A DNA stretch of 64,000 nt, from assembly GCA_963728825.1 (NCBI GenBank), contig CAVSLA010000005.1:1-64000 (forward strand), written 5' to 3'. The notes below the pieces were generated by a model. It did not search any database. It saw only the letters and a program-made list of their open reading frames with translations, and was not told the origin of the DNA. Shown here piece by piece: positions 1-11,382 of this stretch; position 1 is the stretch's first letter; every line of letters starts with the position of its first letter. Position numbers and translations under genes: made by a program. Source of the stretch: CAVREM01 sp963728825. GTDB taxonomy: Bacteria > Acidobacteriota > Vicinamibacteria > Vicinamibacterales > CAVVIG01.

Positions 1-12
1 TCATCGTGATCC

Positions 13-31
13 GGAACCCCCAGGGGGTTCC
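13..31. repeat. Perfect short inverted repeat
   Basis: Nine-base arms GGAACCCCC and GGGGGTTCC flank a single A. A second stem, GGCGGC-GAA-GCCGCC, follows at 54-68. Neither has a T tract, so they could be operators, a weak terminator of an upstream gene, or chance in GC-rich DNA. They lie just ahead of the first recognisable gene. Confidence 0.4.
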
Positions 32-99
32 AGACCTCCCGCGATGGGATCTCGGCGGCGAAGCCGCCTGTGCCCCAACGCGCATATACTCAGGGCGCC

Positions 100-1017
100 G
101 TGGCCTCCCGCATCGACTTCTCGATTTCCGCGCTACGTCGCCACCCGCAAGGGGGAGGCCGCGGCCGCGCCTGCGGGAGGGGGCCGCCTACGCCTATGGC
201 GGCGACCTGAAGGTGCGCGTCGGCGCTGGACAAGGTGCGGCCGGTGACCCTGGCCATGGAGGCGGCGGTGCGCTTCTGGCAGTCGGTCGGGCAAGAACCG
301 GCTGCTGGGCAACGCGGTGCGGGTGGGCGAGCGGCAGTTCCCGCGAGATGCACGCGCTGGTCGAGCGCTGCGCGGAGGCGCTGCAGATCGACGCCGCCCG
401 CGCTCTACGTGTCGCCCTCAGTCGGCGCCGCTGGAGGCGCACACCCTGGGCACCAGCGACGAGGCGGCCATCGTGCTGGGCAGCGGCGCTGCGCGATCAC
501 CTGCAGCGACGACGAGCTGGTCTCGGTGATCGGGCACGAGTGCGGCCACATCCAGAACAGCCACACCCCCTACCTCACCGCGCTGTACCTGCTGACACAG
601 CGCGGGCAACATGGTCGTGCGCTGGGCGGCGCAGCCGGCGGTGCTGGGGCTGCGCGGCTGGGCGCGGCGCGCGGAGATCACCTGCGACCGCGCCGGCCTG
701 CTCTGCACGCGCAACCTCGACGTCACCATCGCGCGCGCTGGTCAAGCTGCGCGCTGGGCTCGCGCAGCTGTTCAGCGAGATCGACGTCGACGAGTACCTG
801 CGGCAGCTGGACGAGAGCCAGGCGCGGGCCGGGCCGCTTCGACGAGCTGTTCGCCACCAACCCCTACCTGCCCAAGCGGGTGAAGGCGCTGCGGCTGTTC
901 GCCGAGACCACCTACTACCGCAGCGTGATCGGGCGGCGCCGACCGCCGAGGCGCCCGGCACTGACCAAGGAAGAGTGCGACGCCCAGGTGGGCGAGCTGC
1001 TGGCGGTGCTGGGATGA
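100..1017 (+). CDS. M48-type zinc metallopeptidase
   Basis: A zinc peptidase of about 300 residues. It can be followed from a GTG at 100 to the TGA at 1015-1017 once single extra bases are removed; breaks are clear near 130, 485, 510, 745 and 830. The zinc motif HECGH sits near 533-548 inside VIGHECGHIQNSHTP. A downstream RRAEITCDRAG supplies the Glu and Asp spacing expected for the third zinc ligand of M48 enzymes. No membrane segment is evident, unlike HtpX. The TGA overlaps the ATG of the next gene (ATGA at 1014-1017), so it is probably translated together with the dynamin-like protein. The family role is proteolysis or protein quality control; the substrate is unknown. Confidence 0.75.
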
Positions 1018-2850
1018 GCGGCGGCGCCAAGACGCGGCACGGGCCGGCGGCGCGCAAGGCGGCCATCCGCGGCGGTCGCTGCTGCGAGCTGGCCGAGCGT
1101 GGCCGAGGCGGCCGGGCCTGGCCTCCACCGCGCGCGACATCCGCGACGAGCGGCTGCCCAAGCTGGAGGACGAGCGCTTCTCGCTGGTGGTGCTGGGCGA
1201 GTTCAACCACGGCAAGTCCACCTTCATCAACGCGCTGCTGGGGCGAGCCGCATCCTGCCCGTCGGGCATCACCCCGACCACCGCGGTGCTGGCCCACCTG
1301 CGCCACGGCGAGAAGCTGCGGGCGCGAGCTGGTGCTCGAGAGCGGCGGCGCGCACGCCGCTCGACCCGCGGCGCTGGCCGACTGGCTGACCGTCGAGGGG
1401 CAGGGCAGGCCGGCGGCGGCGAGGGCGAGCGCAGGCGACCGATCCGCTGGCCTACGTGGAGATCGCGCGTGCCGGCGCCGTTCCTGCAGGACGAGGTCAC
1501 GGTGGTCGACACGCCCGGGGTCAACGACATCAACGAGCAGCGCGCCGACATCACCTACGGCTACATCCCGCGCGCCGACGCGGTGCTGTTCCTGCTCGAC
1601 GCCGGCGCAGATCCTCACCGCCTCCGAGCGGCAGTTCCTGGAGGAGCGCATCCTGCGCTCGCAGCCGCGACCGGCTGGTGTTCGTGGTGACCAAGGCCGA
1701 TCTGCTCGACGAGGCCGAGCTGGACGAGGCGCTGGCCTTCGCCCGCCAGCACCTGGCGGCGATCGTCCCCGAGGCGCCGCTGTTCGCGGTGTCGGCCAAG
1801 CGGGCGCTGGCCGGCGACGCGCGCGGGCGGGCGCATGGAGCCGCTGCTCGACGCACCTGCGGCGTGACCGCTGGGGGCGGAGCGGCGCCGGCTGATCTAC
1901 GACCACGCGCTGGCCGACGCCGGCCGGCTGGCCGGCGTTCCTGCGCCAGAGCCTGGCCATGCGCCGGCGCTCGCTGGAGCTGCCGGTGGACGAGCTGGAG
2001 GAGCGGGTGGCGCGCGCGCAGGAGCGGCTGCGCGGCGGGCAGCGCGCGCTGGACGAGGCGGCCGAGACCATCCGCGCCGAGACCGCGGCGCTGAAGGCGC
2101 GCGTGCGCCAGGATCTGGCGGCGTTCACCGAGGAGCTGGCCGCGGCGCTGCCCGGCGCAGATCGACAAGGTGGCGGCGCCCGACGTGCAGCGCTACCTGG
2201 GTCCCTTCATCGAGGACACCTGGAAGCGCTGGCTGGAGGCCGAGGCGGAGATGCTGGCCGCGCGAGCTCGAGACGCCTGGCCGAGCGGGTGATCCAGGTG
2301 GCCAACGAGAACGCCGCCGAGGTGACCCAGCAGGTGGCCGACGAGCTGGGCGGCGGGCGAGGCGCGCCTCGAGATCTGCCGTCGACACCTTCAAGTACGA
2401 CGCCTCGGTGTTCGCGCTGGGCGCGCTGGGCACCACGGTGTTCCTGTTCGTGAACACGCTGGCGGGCGGGCTGCTGGCGCTGGCGGCGCCGATCGCGGCG
2501 ATGGTGCTGCAAGGGGCGGGTGGCGCAGGAGATCAAGGAGGAGGCGCAAGCAGCGGGCGCCCGAGGCGGTGCGCCGGATCGCGGCCGCGCTGGGGCCCAA
2601 GCTGGACGAGATCGTCGACGGCTTCGCGGCGCGCCTGTCGGAGTTCGTGGCCGAGGCGGGCGCGGCGCTGGCGCGCGGGATCGCCGAGGTGCTGGCCGGC
2701 GCGCTGGCCGAGCGCAAGCGCCGCGCGAGTGCCGACGAGCGAGGGCCGCGGCGGAGCGGCCGGCGCTGGACGAGCGCGCTCGGCGGCGCCTGCGCGACAT
2801 CGACGAGACGATCGTGGAGATCCGCCAGAAGGGCTGGGAGCGCCGCGTGA
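1014..2850 (+). CDS. Dynamin-like GTPase with membrane hairpin
   Basis: A large GTPase of the bacterial dynamin-like family, predicted to bind and remodel membranes. In order: P-loop GEFNHGKST (about 1197-1223), switch motif TPTT, DTPGVND (about 1508-1528), G4 motif VVTKADLL (about 1684-1707), a long charged helical region rich in coiled coil (1960-2390), and then a hydrophobic hairpin encoded at about 2408-2515 (GTTVFLFVNTLAGGLLALAA), as in mitofusin-like and bacterial dynamins. A further helical tail follows. Many extra bases break the frame (around 1243, 1250, 1264, 1321, 1466, 1606, 1667, 1853). The 3' end is not resolved; a TGA at 2848-2850, overlapping a GTG, is the likely boundary with the next gene. 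Confidence 0.72.
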
Positions 2851-4470
2851 TCGGCGGCGACGCGCCAGCCGCGGCCGGCGGCGCCGCGCGCGCCTGGCGG
2901 CGGCACCTGGTGTGGGCGGCGCGTGGTCGGCGGCCTACCTGTTCGTGTTCCCGTACTTCGCGGCGCTCAACAACCCCAACGAGAACGTGCGCGTCTGGGC
3001 CACGCGCGCCATCGCCCACCACGGCACCTTCGCCATCGACCCGGTGATGCGACGAGTGGGGCGACGTCGGGGATCGGCGCGGTCGTCGGCGGGCAGCGCT
3101 ACTCCAGCAAGGCGCCGGGGACGTCGCTGCTGGGGGTGCCGGTGCACTTCGTCCACGATCGCCTGGCCCGGGCGCTGACCGGCGCGCTCGCCGTCGCCGC
3201 GCGCCAGCACCTGGGCGCTGCGCGTGTTCACGGTGATCGCTGCCGCTGGCGCTGTTCCTGCTGGTGTTCGCCCGGCGGGTGGAAGCGGAGACCGGCTCGC
3301 CGTTGGCCCGCGATCTGCTGATGCTGGGCCTGGGCTGGGCACCATGCTCTATCCCTACGGCCTGACCTTCGTGGGCCACGCGCAGAGCGCGGCGCTGCTG
3401 TTCGCCGGCTTTCTGGCGCTGGTACCGGCCCGCTCGGCCGGGGACGCGAGCCGGCCGTCGCCCGCGCGCGCGCCTCGGCTGCTGGCCGGGGCTGCTCACG
3501 GGCCTGTCGGTGGTGTTCGAGTACCAGGCCTGCTGGCGGCGGTCGGTGGTGGCGGTCTTCGCCGTCTAGCGCTGCGCCGGCGGCGGCGCTGGTCTGTTCT
3601 GCGCTGGGCGCGCTGCGCCCGGCGCTGCTGCTGGGCGTCTACCACACGGCGCTGTTCGGCCGGCCCTGGGCGCTGCCCTACGCCCACCTCGACGACGCCG
3701 GGCTACCAGCTCTACCACCACAGCCAGGGCTTCCTGGGGCTGGGGCGGCCGCGCGCGCGGGTGCTCGCGCGCGGCGTTCTTCAGCGTCGACTACGGTCTG
3801 TTCGTCTTCTCGCCCTTCCTGGCCGCCGGGCTGGTCGGCTGGCGCTCTGGCGGCGCGTGCCGCCGGGGCGAGCCGGCCGCAGGCCGCTGGTGCTGGCGGT
3901 CACCGTGGTGATGGCGGTGTTCCTGTCCGGGCATGGCCAACTGGCGCGGCGGCTGGTGCGCGGGCGGGCCGCGCTACATCGCCGTGGTGGTGCCCGTTTC
4001 TGGTCTTCAGCCTGGCGCTCGGCTGGCGGGAGCTGTTCGCGCCGCGGCCGCTGGGCGGCGCGCGGCGCTGGCCGGGCTGGTGCTGGTCTCGGTGTTGCTG
4101 TGCGGGCTGTCCGGGGCGCTGTTTCCCGCATTTCCCGCTGCAGTTCGACAACCCCATGTTCGATCTGGTGATCCCGCTGCTGCGGCAGGGGTACGTCCCC
4201 TACGGCCTGGGCACCGCGCTGGGGCTGCGCGGGCTGGCCTCGCTGTGCCGCTGGCGCTGGCGCGTGCGTGGCGATCGCCGCGGCGCTGTCGCCCGCGGCG
4301 CGCCCGCGCTGGCTGCGACCGCCGGCGCGCGCTGGGGCTGGCGGCGGTGCTGGTCGGCTCGCTCGGCGGCTACGGGCCGGCGGCCCAGCCGCGAGGAGGA
4401 GCGCGTGCGCGCGATCGTGACCGGCATGTGGGAGCCGGCGCCGGCGGAGGCGCAGCCGTGGGAATCCTTG
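2848..4470 (+). CDS. Polytopic membrane protein, glycosyltransferase-like
   Basis: An integral membrane protein of roughly 530 residues with many hydrophobic stretches. A first membrane segment is followed by PYFAALNNPNENVRVW, then an YSSKAPGTSLLGVPVHF stretch, further segments (TMLYPYGLTFVGHAQSAALL, LFAGFLAL) and a loop with YHHSQGFLGLG. Similar polytopic proteins with a lumenal NENVR..AI..HGTFAID stretch are usually annotated as GT-C-type or hypothetical transferases; that assignment rests on memory of the family and is tentative. The frame is interrupted repeatedly. The stop is probably the TGA near 4468-4470, overlapping the next gene's start. Its place between two dynamin-like GTPases suggests a shared envelope role. 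Confidence 0.5.
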
Positions 4471-7207
4471 ATCGCCTGGCCAGCACGCTGGCGGGCGGCG
4501 CCGACCTTGCCGACGAGCGTGCGCGGGAGATCGAGGCGGCGCTGGCCCTGGGCGCGCGGCGGCAACTGGGCCGCCGCCGAGGCGGCGCTGGTCGAGCTGG
4601 CCGAGCGCGCGGCCGGACGGTGCCCGCGGTGTACGTGGCGCTGGGCGAGGTGCGCGCGCGCCGGGGCAAGGACGAGGCGGCGGTCGAGGCGTTCGGCCGC
4701 GCGGTGGATCTGTCGGCGCAGGCGGTGGACGGCTGGCTGGGCCTGGGCGAGGCGCTGGTCCGGCTGGGGCGCATCGAGCCGGCGCGCGAGGCCCTGCGCA
4801 AGGTGCTGGCCCGCACCGGCGATCCGGCGCGCCGGGCGCGCGCCCACGCCGGCCGCGGGCGGATGGCGCTGGCGCTGGGCGAGCCGGCGCGGGCGGTGCG
4901 CGAGCTGCGCCAGGCGGCGGAGCTGGCCCCCGCGCGACTACGCCATCGCGCACGATCTGGGGCGGGCGCTGCTGGCCGGCGCGCGATCCCGAGGCGCTGG
5001 TCCTGGCTGGTGCGCGCGGCCCACGCGCCCGCAGCGCCGACCCGCGACTGGGTGCTGGACGGCGGCCGCGGCCGCGCCCACGCCCGGCGCCGGCCGAGGC
5101 GCTGCTGCGCGAGCGCGCTGGAGGCGACGCGCCGATGCCGCTGCCGGCCGCGGCCAGCGGGCCGGCGCTGGAGGCGGCGCTGGCCCAGCCAGCTGTGCCA
5201 GGCCGGGCGCCGGGCGGCGAGGCGCTGCCGCTGGCCGCGGCGGCGCCGGCGCCGGCGCCCCGACGACGCCGGTCGCGGCCAGGCGCTGGCGCCTGCTGCC
5301 ACGAGGCGCGCCGGCCGCTACGGCGAGGCGCTGGCGGCGGCCGCTGCGCGCGCGCCGCGCTGGGCGGCGCCGCGCGACCCGGCCCGGCTGGTGCGGCTGG
5401 CGCTGGGGGCCGCAGGACCGCGGCGGCGCTGGCCGGGTGCCGGCTCGCGCCGGCCGCGACCGCCGCGCCGACGCCGCTGGCGGCGGCCGCTGCGCGCCGT
5501 TCGCCGAGGGGCGGCGCCGCGCGAGGAAGATCTGGTGGCGCCTGGGCGCGCTGGCGCCCGACGAGGCCAGCCGCGCGCTTCGTGGCCGCGCGCCGCCTCG
5601 CCCGGGCGAGGTGCCCGCGGGCAACCTGTACGCGCTGCTGACCTACGCGCGCGAGCTGGCCGCCCGCACGCCCGAGCTGGCGCCGCTGCTGCCGCTGGCC
5701 GCGCGCGCGGTCGAGGCCTTCGATCGCCCGCTGCTGGTGGCGGTGATGGGCGAGTTCAACGCCGGCAAGTCGTCGTTCGTGAACGCCCTGTGCGGCGAGC
5801 GAGGTGGCCGAGGTCGGGGTGACGCCGACCACCGCCACCATCAACGTGCTCCGCTACGGGCCGCGCGGCGGCGCGCGTGCTCTACCACGACGGCCGCGCG
5901 CGCGAGCTGGCCGCCGACGAGGCGTCGGCCTTCCTGGCCGGCTCGACGACGCGCAGGCGGCGGCGGTGCGCCTGGTCGAGATCTTCGTGCCCGCTCGAGT
6001 TGCTGCGGCAGGTGGAGATGGTGGACACGCCCGGGCTGAACTCGCTGCGCCCCGAGCACGAGGCGGTGGCGCGCGGCTTCCTCACCGAGGCCGACGCCAT
6101 CGTCTGGCTGTTCGCCGTGGGCCAGGCGGCCAAGGCCACCGAGCGCGACGCCCTGGCGCTGGCGCCAGGCGGCGGGCAAGCGCGTGCTCGGCGTGCTCAA
6201 CAAGGCCGACCAGGCCAGCCCCGAGGAGATCGCGCGAGATCGCCGCCCACGTGCAGCGGCTCGCTGGGCGATCTGCTGGAGACGCTGCTGCCGCTGTCGG
6301 CGCGCGCGAGGCGCTGCGCGCCGCGGCGAGGCCGGCCGCGGCCGACGACGGCGGCCTGGCCGCGGTGCGGCGCGGCGCTGGAGGAGCGATTCTTCTCCCA
6401 GCGCGCGCGCGCTCAAGCGGCAGCCACCGCGCTGTCGGCGCGCTGGCGCCGCTTCGCCGGCCGAGGCGCGCGCGCCGCTGGCCAGGCGCCGCCGCGCCGC
6501 GCCGCGGCCGACGCCGGAACCGCCGCGCGCGCGCTCTGGAGGCGCGGCAGGCGCTGGCCGGCGCGCTGGCGGCCGAGCGGCTGCGGCTGCGCGCGCGCAT
6601 CGACGCCGGCCTCCGGCAGGCGGCCGCCGAGGTGGCGGAGCTGATGCGAGCCGCGCGTCTGGCCGTTCGGCGAGCGCCGCGCCGGCGCCGGCCGACCGCG
6701 AGTTCCTGCTGGACCTGCTGGACGACGCGGTGTTCGAGGCCACCGTGGTGACCGCGCGCGAGCTGGAGGCGGCGCCGCCGGGCGGCCCGCGCTGGCCCAT
6801 CGCCGGCTTCATCGAGCGCTTCCGCGCCTACGCCCGCGGCGTCTGGCGGGGCGGGCTGGCCGACGACATCCTGCGCGAGCAGCCGGCGGCCGGCCGGCGC
6901 CGCGGCCGAGCTGGCCCACTGCAGCGGGTGCTCGCCGGGCGCCTCCCCGACGTGGAGGGCGAGCTGCTGCGCCCCGCTCGAGGCGGCGGCCGCGCGGCCG
7001 CCCAGCGCCGCAGGCCCGCGCGGCCCACGCCGCCGCCCGCGCCCGGGCCGAGATGCGCGCCTGATCCTGGAGGAGCGGCTGGGCCGCCCCTCGCCGCCCT
7101 GGCAGGCGCCGTCGCGGCCGGGCTCGGCGGCCGGTCGACCCCTTGCCGCCCTGGCCAGCGAAAATCGCGTCACCAGCGCGCTCGGCCGGGCGAAGAGTAA
7201 CCTGTAA
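4458..7207 (+). CDS. TPR-dynamin fusion GTPase
   Basis: The N-terminal third is tetratricopeptide-like. Helical repeats start around VGILDRLASTLAGG and include YVALGEVRARRGKDEAAVEA and WLGLGEALVRLGRIEPAREA (4620-4930). The C-terminal half is a dynamin-type GTPase: GEFNAGKSS (about 5749-5775), TPTTATINVLRYG, DTPGLNS (about 6026-6046), LNKAD (about 6199-6213), then long Ala/Arg-rich helices. No clear membrane hairpin is visible, unlike the upstream dynamin. The start is probably the GTG at 4458. The stop is placed at TAA 7205-7207, where the last readable frame ends in GRAKSNL; an earlier stop near 7064 cannot be excluded. Paired, unequal dynamins are typical of bacterial dynamin operons, where two proteins work together. 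Confidence 0.68.
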
Positions 7208-7281
7208 CCGGCTCGGGCGGGCGACCCCCGGCCGTCGGCACGCCAGGTCTGAGCCCAACCTTACGCGCACGGGAGGTCATC

Positions 7282-7488
7282 ATGAGCGTCGCCCGCAACG
7301 AAGACAGCGCCCTGGACACCGACGGAGAGGAGAGTCTGCTCGACGGCATCGAGCCCGCCGAGCTGCTGGCCACCGCCCGGACCAGGTCACCCAGCTGGTG
7401 ACCCAGCACCCGGTGGCCTCGCTGGCTGGGGGCGTTCGCCATCGGCTTCGCCGTGGCCCGCGTGATCCGGGCGCTGGGGGAGGACTGA
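7282..7488 (+). CDS. Small membrane-anchored protein
   Basis: About 68 residues, starting at ATG 7282 after a good ribosome-binding site (GGGAGGT at 7271-7277). The frame shifts near 7383 and 7430. Read through, it has an acidic N-terminus, a helix around QVTQLVTQHPVASL and one C-terminal membrane segment (FAIGFAVARVIRAL) ending GED. It resembles the size and layout of DUF883/YqjD-like small anchored proteins (inference). The next gene starts two bases after the stop. Confidence 0.6.
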
Positions 7489-7490
7489 CG

Positions 7491-7788
7491 GTGGCCACCC
7501 GGGCCGAGGTCAGGAGCGGGCGGTCGAGACCGCCAAGGGGGTGAAGGCGCGCGTGAGACATCGGCAAGGAGCTGCGCGGGGCACCCGGCGTCGAGGCCAA
7601 CCCGCTGCTGTTCGCCGGGTTGGCGCTGGGGGCCGGCTTCGTGGCCGGCGGCGGCCTGAAGGCGGCGGTCGGCCGGCCGCTGATGCGCGTGGGCGGCAGC
7701 CTGGCCTGGAAGCTGCTCGTGCTGCCGGCGCTGACCGCGACCCTCACCCGCCTGGTGGGCCTCGGCGGACGACGACGACGACGAGTGA
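7491..7788 (+). CDS. Small membrane protein, holin-like layout
   Basis: About 98 residues from GTG 7491. Extra or missing bases near 7510 and 7768 break the frame. A helical N-terminus (about ERAVETAKGVKARV) is followed by two hydrophobic stretches (LLFAGLALGAGFVAGGGL and LAWKLLVLPALTATLTRL) and an acidic tail of repeated Asp codons before TGA 7786-7788. It lies between two other short membrane proteins with tight spacing, so the three probably form one transcript. The function is not known. Confidence 0.55.
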
Positions 7789-7800
7789 CGGAGAACAGCG

Positions 7801-8142
7801 ATGAACTACGAAGATCTGATCCGAGACGTGGCCAGGACGGTGAAGAAGGAGAAGGTGCTGGAGGCGCTGGGCCTGCAATCGCGCAGCAGCGCCGGCCAGA
7901 AGACCATCGGGGCGCTCGGCTGGCTCAGCATCGGCCTGCTGGCCGGCGCCGCCGTCGGCCTGCTGCTGGCCCCCACCCCCGGCGAACAACTCCGCCGCGA
8001 ACTCGCCAAGCGCCTGGGCCTCAAGGACGACGCCAACGGCGAACTCACCGACGACGAATCCCTGGACGAGCTCGATCACCTAGACGTCCTTATCCCGTCC
8101 ACGGTCCCGTTCACGGTCACGCGGTCGCACACGACCGCGTAG
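7801..8142 (+). CDS. YtxH-like small membrane protein
   Basis: 113 residues with an intact frame from ATG 7801, after GGAG about 10 bases upstream. A charged N-terminal helix (DLIRDVARTVKKEKVLEALG) precedes one membrane segment (IGLLAGAAVGLLLAPTPGEQ) and a basic then acidic tail. The glycine-rich segment followed by LLAPxxGxxLR is the hallmark of YtxH-domain proteins, which in Bacillus are general-stress proteins. The last residues, after about 8090, look unlike the rest and the true stop could be earlier. The gene converges on the response regulator. Confidence 0.7.
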   Translation: MNYEDLIRDVARTVKKEKVLEALGLQSRSSAGQKTIGALGWLSIGLLAGAAVGLLLAPTPGEQLRRELAKRLGLKDDANGELTDDESLDELDHLDVLIPSTVPFTVTRSHTTA

Positions 8143-8172
8143 ACGAAGACGCGCCTCGCGGACGCGAGTCGG

Positions 8173-9764
<1,592 letters not shown>

Positions 9765-9946
9765 GATCAGGGTATTCTTGCAGCCTGGATATCGTGACGT
9801 TCGCTGGGATCATGACCGGCAATCCGCCCGCTGTCGCCTCTATGACGTTACGTAACCGTACCCGTAGGTTACCAATCCGGAACAAGTTGCAGGGGATTTA
9901 GAGGAATAGCCCTGGGCGCCGGGCCCCCGGTAGCCACCCTGTAAAC

Positions 9947-9961
9947 TGGCACAACTATTGA
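9947..9961 (+). promoter_or_regulatory. Sigma-54-like promoter candidate
   Basis: TGGCAC, five bases, then TTGA, with the -24 GG and -12 dinucleotide ten bases apart as required; the -12 dinucleotide is GA rather than the consensus GC. It lies about 20 bases before the small protein at 9979 and next to an NtrC-type activator on the other strand. Only sequence resemblance supports it. Confidence 0.35.
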
Positions 9962-9978
9962 TGCAGCGGAGGCCCCAC

Positions 9979-10231
9979 ATGGATTCGAGCGCAGGCCAGC
10001 GGGGCGGTCGACGGCGACGTCGATGACCAGGAAGCCGGCGCATCGGTCGACCGGCGCGAGGAGGAACTGGCCTTGGCCCGCGCCCGTTTCCACGAATCGC
10101 TGGAGGCGCTGCACCTGCGCTTCGACGAGCTGCGGGACTGGCGCGCCTGGTTTCGCCGCCACCCGCTTCCGTTCCTGCTGACCGCGGCGGCGGCGGGAAT
10201 CCTGCTCGGCTGGCGCCGTCCTTCCCGCTGA
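9979..10231 (+). CDS. Small C-terminally anchored membrane protein
   Basis: About 83 residues. Starting at ATG 9979 after GGAG (9968-9971), the frame meets a stop unless one extra G near 10001 is removed. It then reads cleanly to TGA 10229-10231. An acidic N-terminus is followed by a helix (EEELALARARFHESLEAL) and one membrane segment (PFLLTAAAAGILLGW) with a basic end. This is the DUF883/ElaB-like layout also seen at 7282 (inference). It sits downstream of a sigma-54-like site and about 40 bases before the histidine kinase. Confidence 0.6.
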
Positions 10232-10272
10232 CCGGTCGGCCCCGTCGGGCGCAAAACAAGGCACACACCACC

Positions 10273-11382
10273 ATGATGGAGTCCATGTCCGAATTGATCC
10301 GCGAGCAACCGAGCGCGGGCCGACACCTCCTGGACGAGGTGCCGGCGGGGCTGGCTCGCTTCGCCGGGGACGGTCAGCTGGTGGCCTCCAATCCCGAGCT
10401 GAGACGCATCCTGGGCACCGTCCCCGATCGCGCCGACGCCCTGGTTCTGCGCCCGCTGTTTGCCCCCCCGCCGGGGCTGCGCGAGGTGCGCCCGCCGCTG
10501 GCCCGGGCCCTGGCCGGCGAGACCGTGCAGGGCGAGGAATACGAGGTGGCTCGCGAAGGCGAGACCGCGCGGACGGTGCGTGTCTCGGCGGCGCCGGCGG
10601 CGGATGACGCCGGTGGCGTCTGGCTGCTGGTGGTGGACGTGGGTGAGCGGCGCAACCTGGACACCCTGCGGGAACAGGTGCTGGCGGTGGTGGCCCACGA
10701 CCTGCGCAACCCGATGAGCGCCATGCGCATGACCCTGGCCATGTTGTCGAAGAAAGCGGAGATGCCGCTGGAACGGCGACTGGCGCTGGCCGAACGCCTG
10801 ACCGGGACGCTGGGCCGGATGGAAGCGCTGGCGAACACGCTGGTCGAATACGCGCGGGCCGACGGCGGCGTCGAGCTGCGCCTGGACCGCTCGCCCGCGA
10901 ACCTGGGCCTGATCGACGATCGCGTGCAGGGGGATCTGGAAGTGATCCATCCTGGCCGAAAGGTCGAGGTCCAGCGCCTGGGCGATCTGGAGGGCGAGTG
11001 GGACGCCGTGCGGATGGAGCGCGTGCTGTCGCATCTGGTGGGCAACGCCCTCAAGCACGGGCCGGACGATCCGTCGCCCCGGCTGGTGCTGGACGGGACC
11101 GCGCCCGACAGCATCCGCATCACCGTTCACAACGGCGGGCCGGCCATCGCCGCCGATCTGCTGCCCCTGATCTTCGAGCCGTTCATCACCGGGGCGGTGG
11201 ACAAGCAGGGCCGGCGGCGGGCCATCGGGCTGGGGCTGTTCGTGGTGCGCCACCTGGTGGCCGCTCACGGCGGCACCATCGGGCTGACGTCGACCGAAGA
11301 AGCGGGTACCATCGTGACCGTGAACCTGCCGCGCCGGGCGGACTCCGCGGAATCGCACGCCGAAATCAACGGGGAACAGTGA
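10273..11382 (+). CDS. Sensor histidine kinase
   Basis: 370 residues, frame intact. A PAS-like N-terminal domain (about residues 15-125) precedes a dimerisation domain with the phospho-acceptor histidine in AVVAHDLRNPMSAM. The ATPase domain has an N-box (LSHLVGNALKHG), a G1 box (VHNGGPAI, with Asn-Gly-Gly replacing the common Asp-x-Gly), an F-box (IFEPF) and a G2 box (GLGLFVV). No membrane segment is seen, so it is probably cytoplasmic. The stop overlaps the next gene's GTG (GTGA at 11379-11382). It probably phosphorylates the NtrC-type regulator encoded upstream on the other strand. Confidence 0.9.
   Translation: MMESMSELIREQPSAGRHLLDEVPAGLARFAGDGQLVASNPELRRILGTVPDRADALVLRPLFAPPPGLREVRPPLARALAGETVQGEEYEVAREGETARTVRVSAAPAADDAGGVWLLVVDVGERRNLDTLREQVLAVVAHDLRNPMSAMRMTLAMLSKKAEMPLERRLALAERLTGTLGRMEALANTLVEYARADGGVELRLDRSPANLGLIDDRVQGDLEVIHPGRKVEVQRLGDLEGEWDAVRMERVLSHLVGNALKHGPDDPSPRLVLDGTAPDSIRITVHNGGPAIAADLLPLIFEPFITGAVDKQGRRRAIGLGLFVVRHLVAAHGGTIGLTSTEEAGTIVTVNLPRRADSAESHAEINGEQ

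Noticed and set aside
575..2128. 517-residue open frame on the minus strand
   Set aside because: Antisense to the M48 and dynamin genes. It has no family motif, only Arg/Ala/Ser-rich text typical of the complement of GC-rich coding DNA.
3781..5844. 687-residue open frame on the minus strand
   Set aside because: Mirror frame of the membrane protein and TPR-dynamin. Composition is Pro/Ala/Arg-rich with no domain; the plus strand carries GTPase and TPR motifs.
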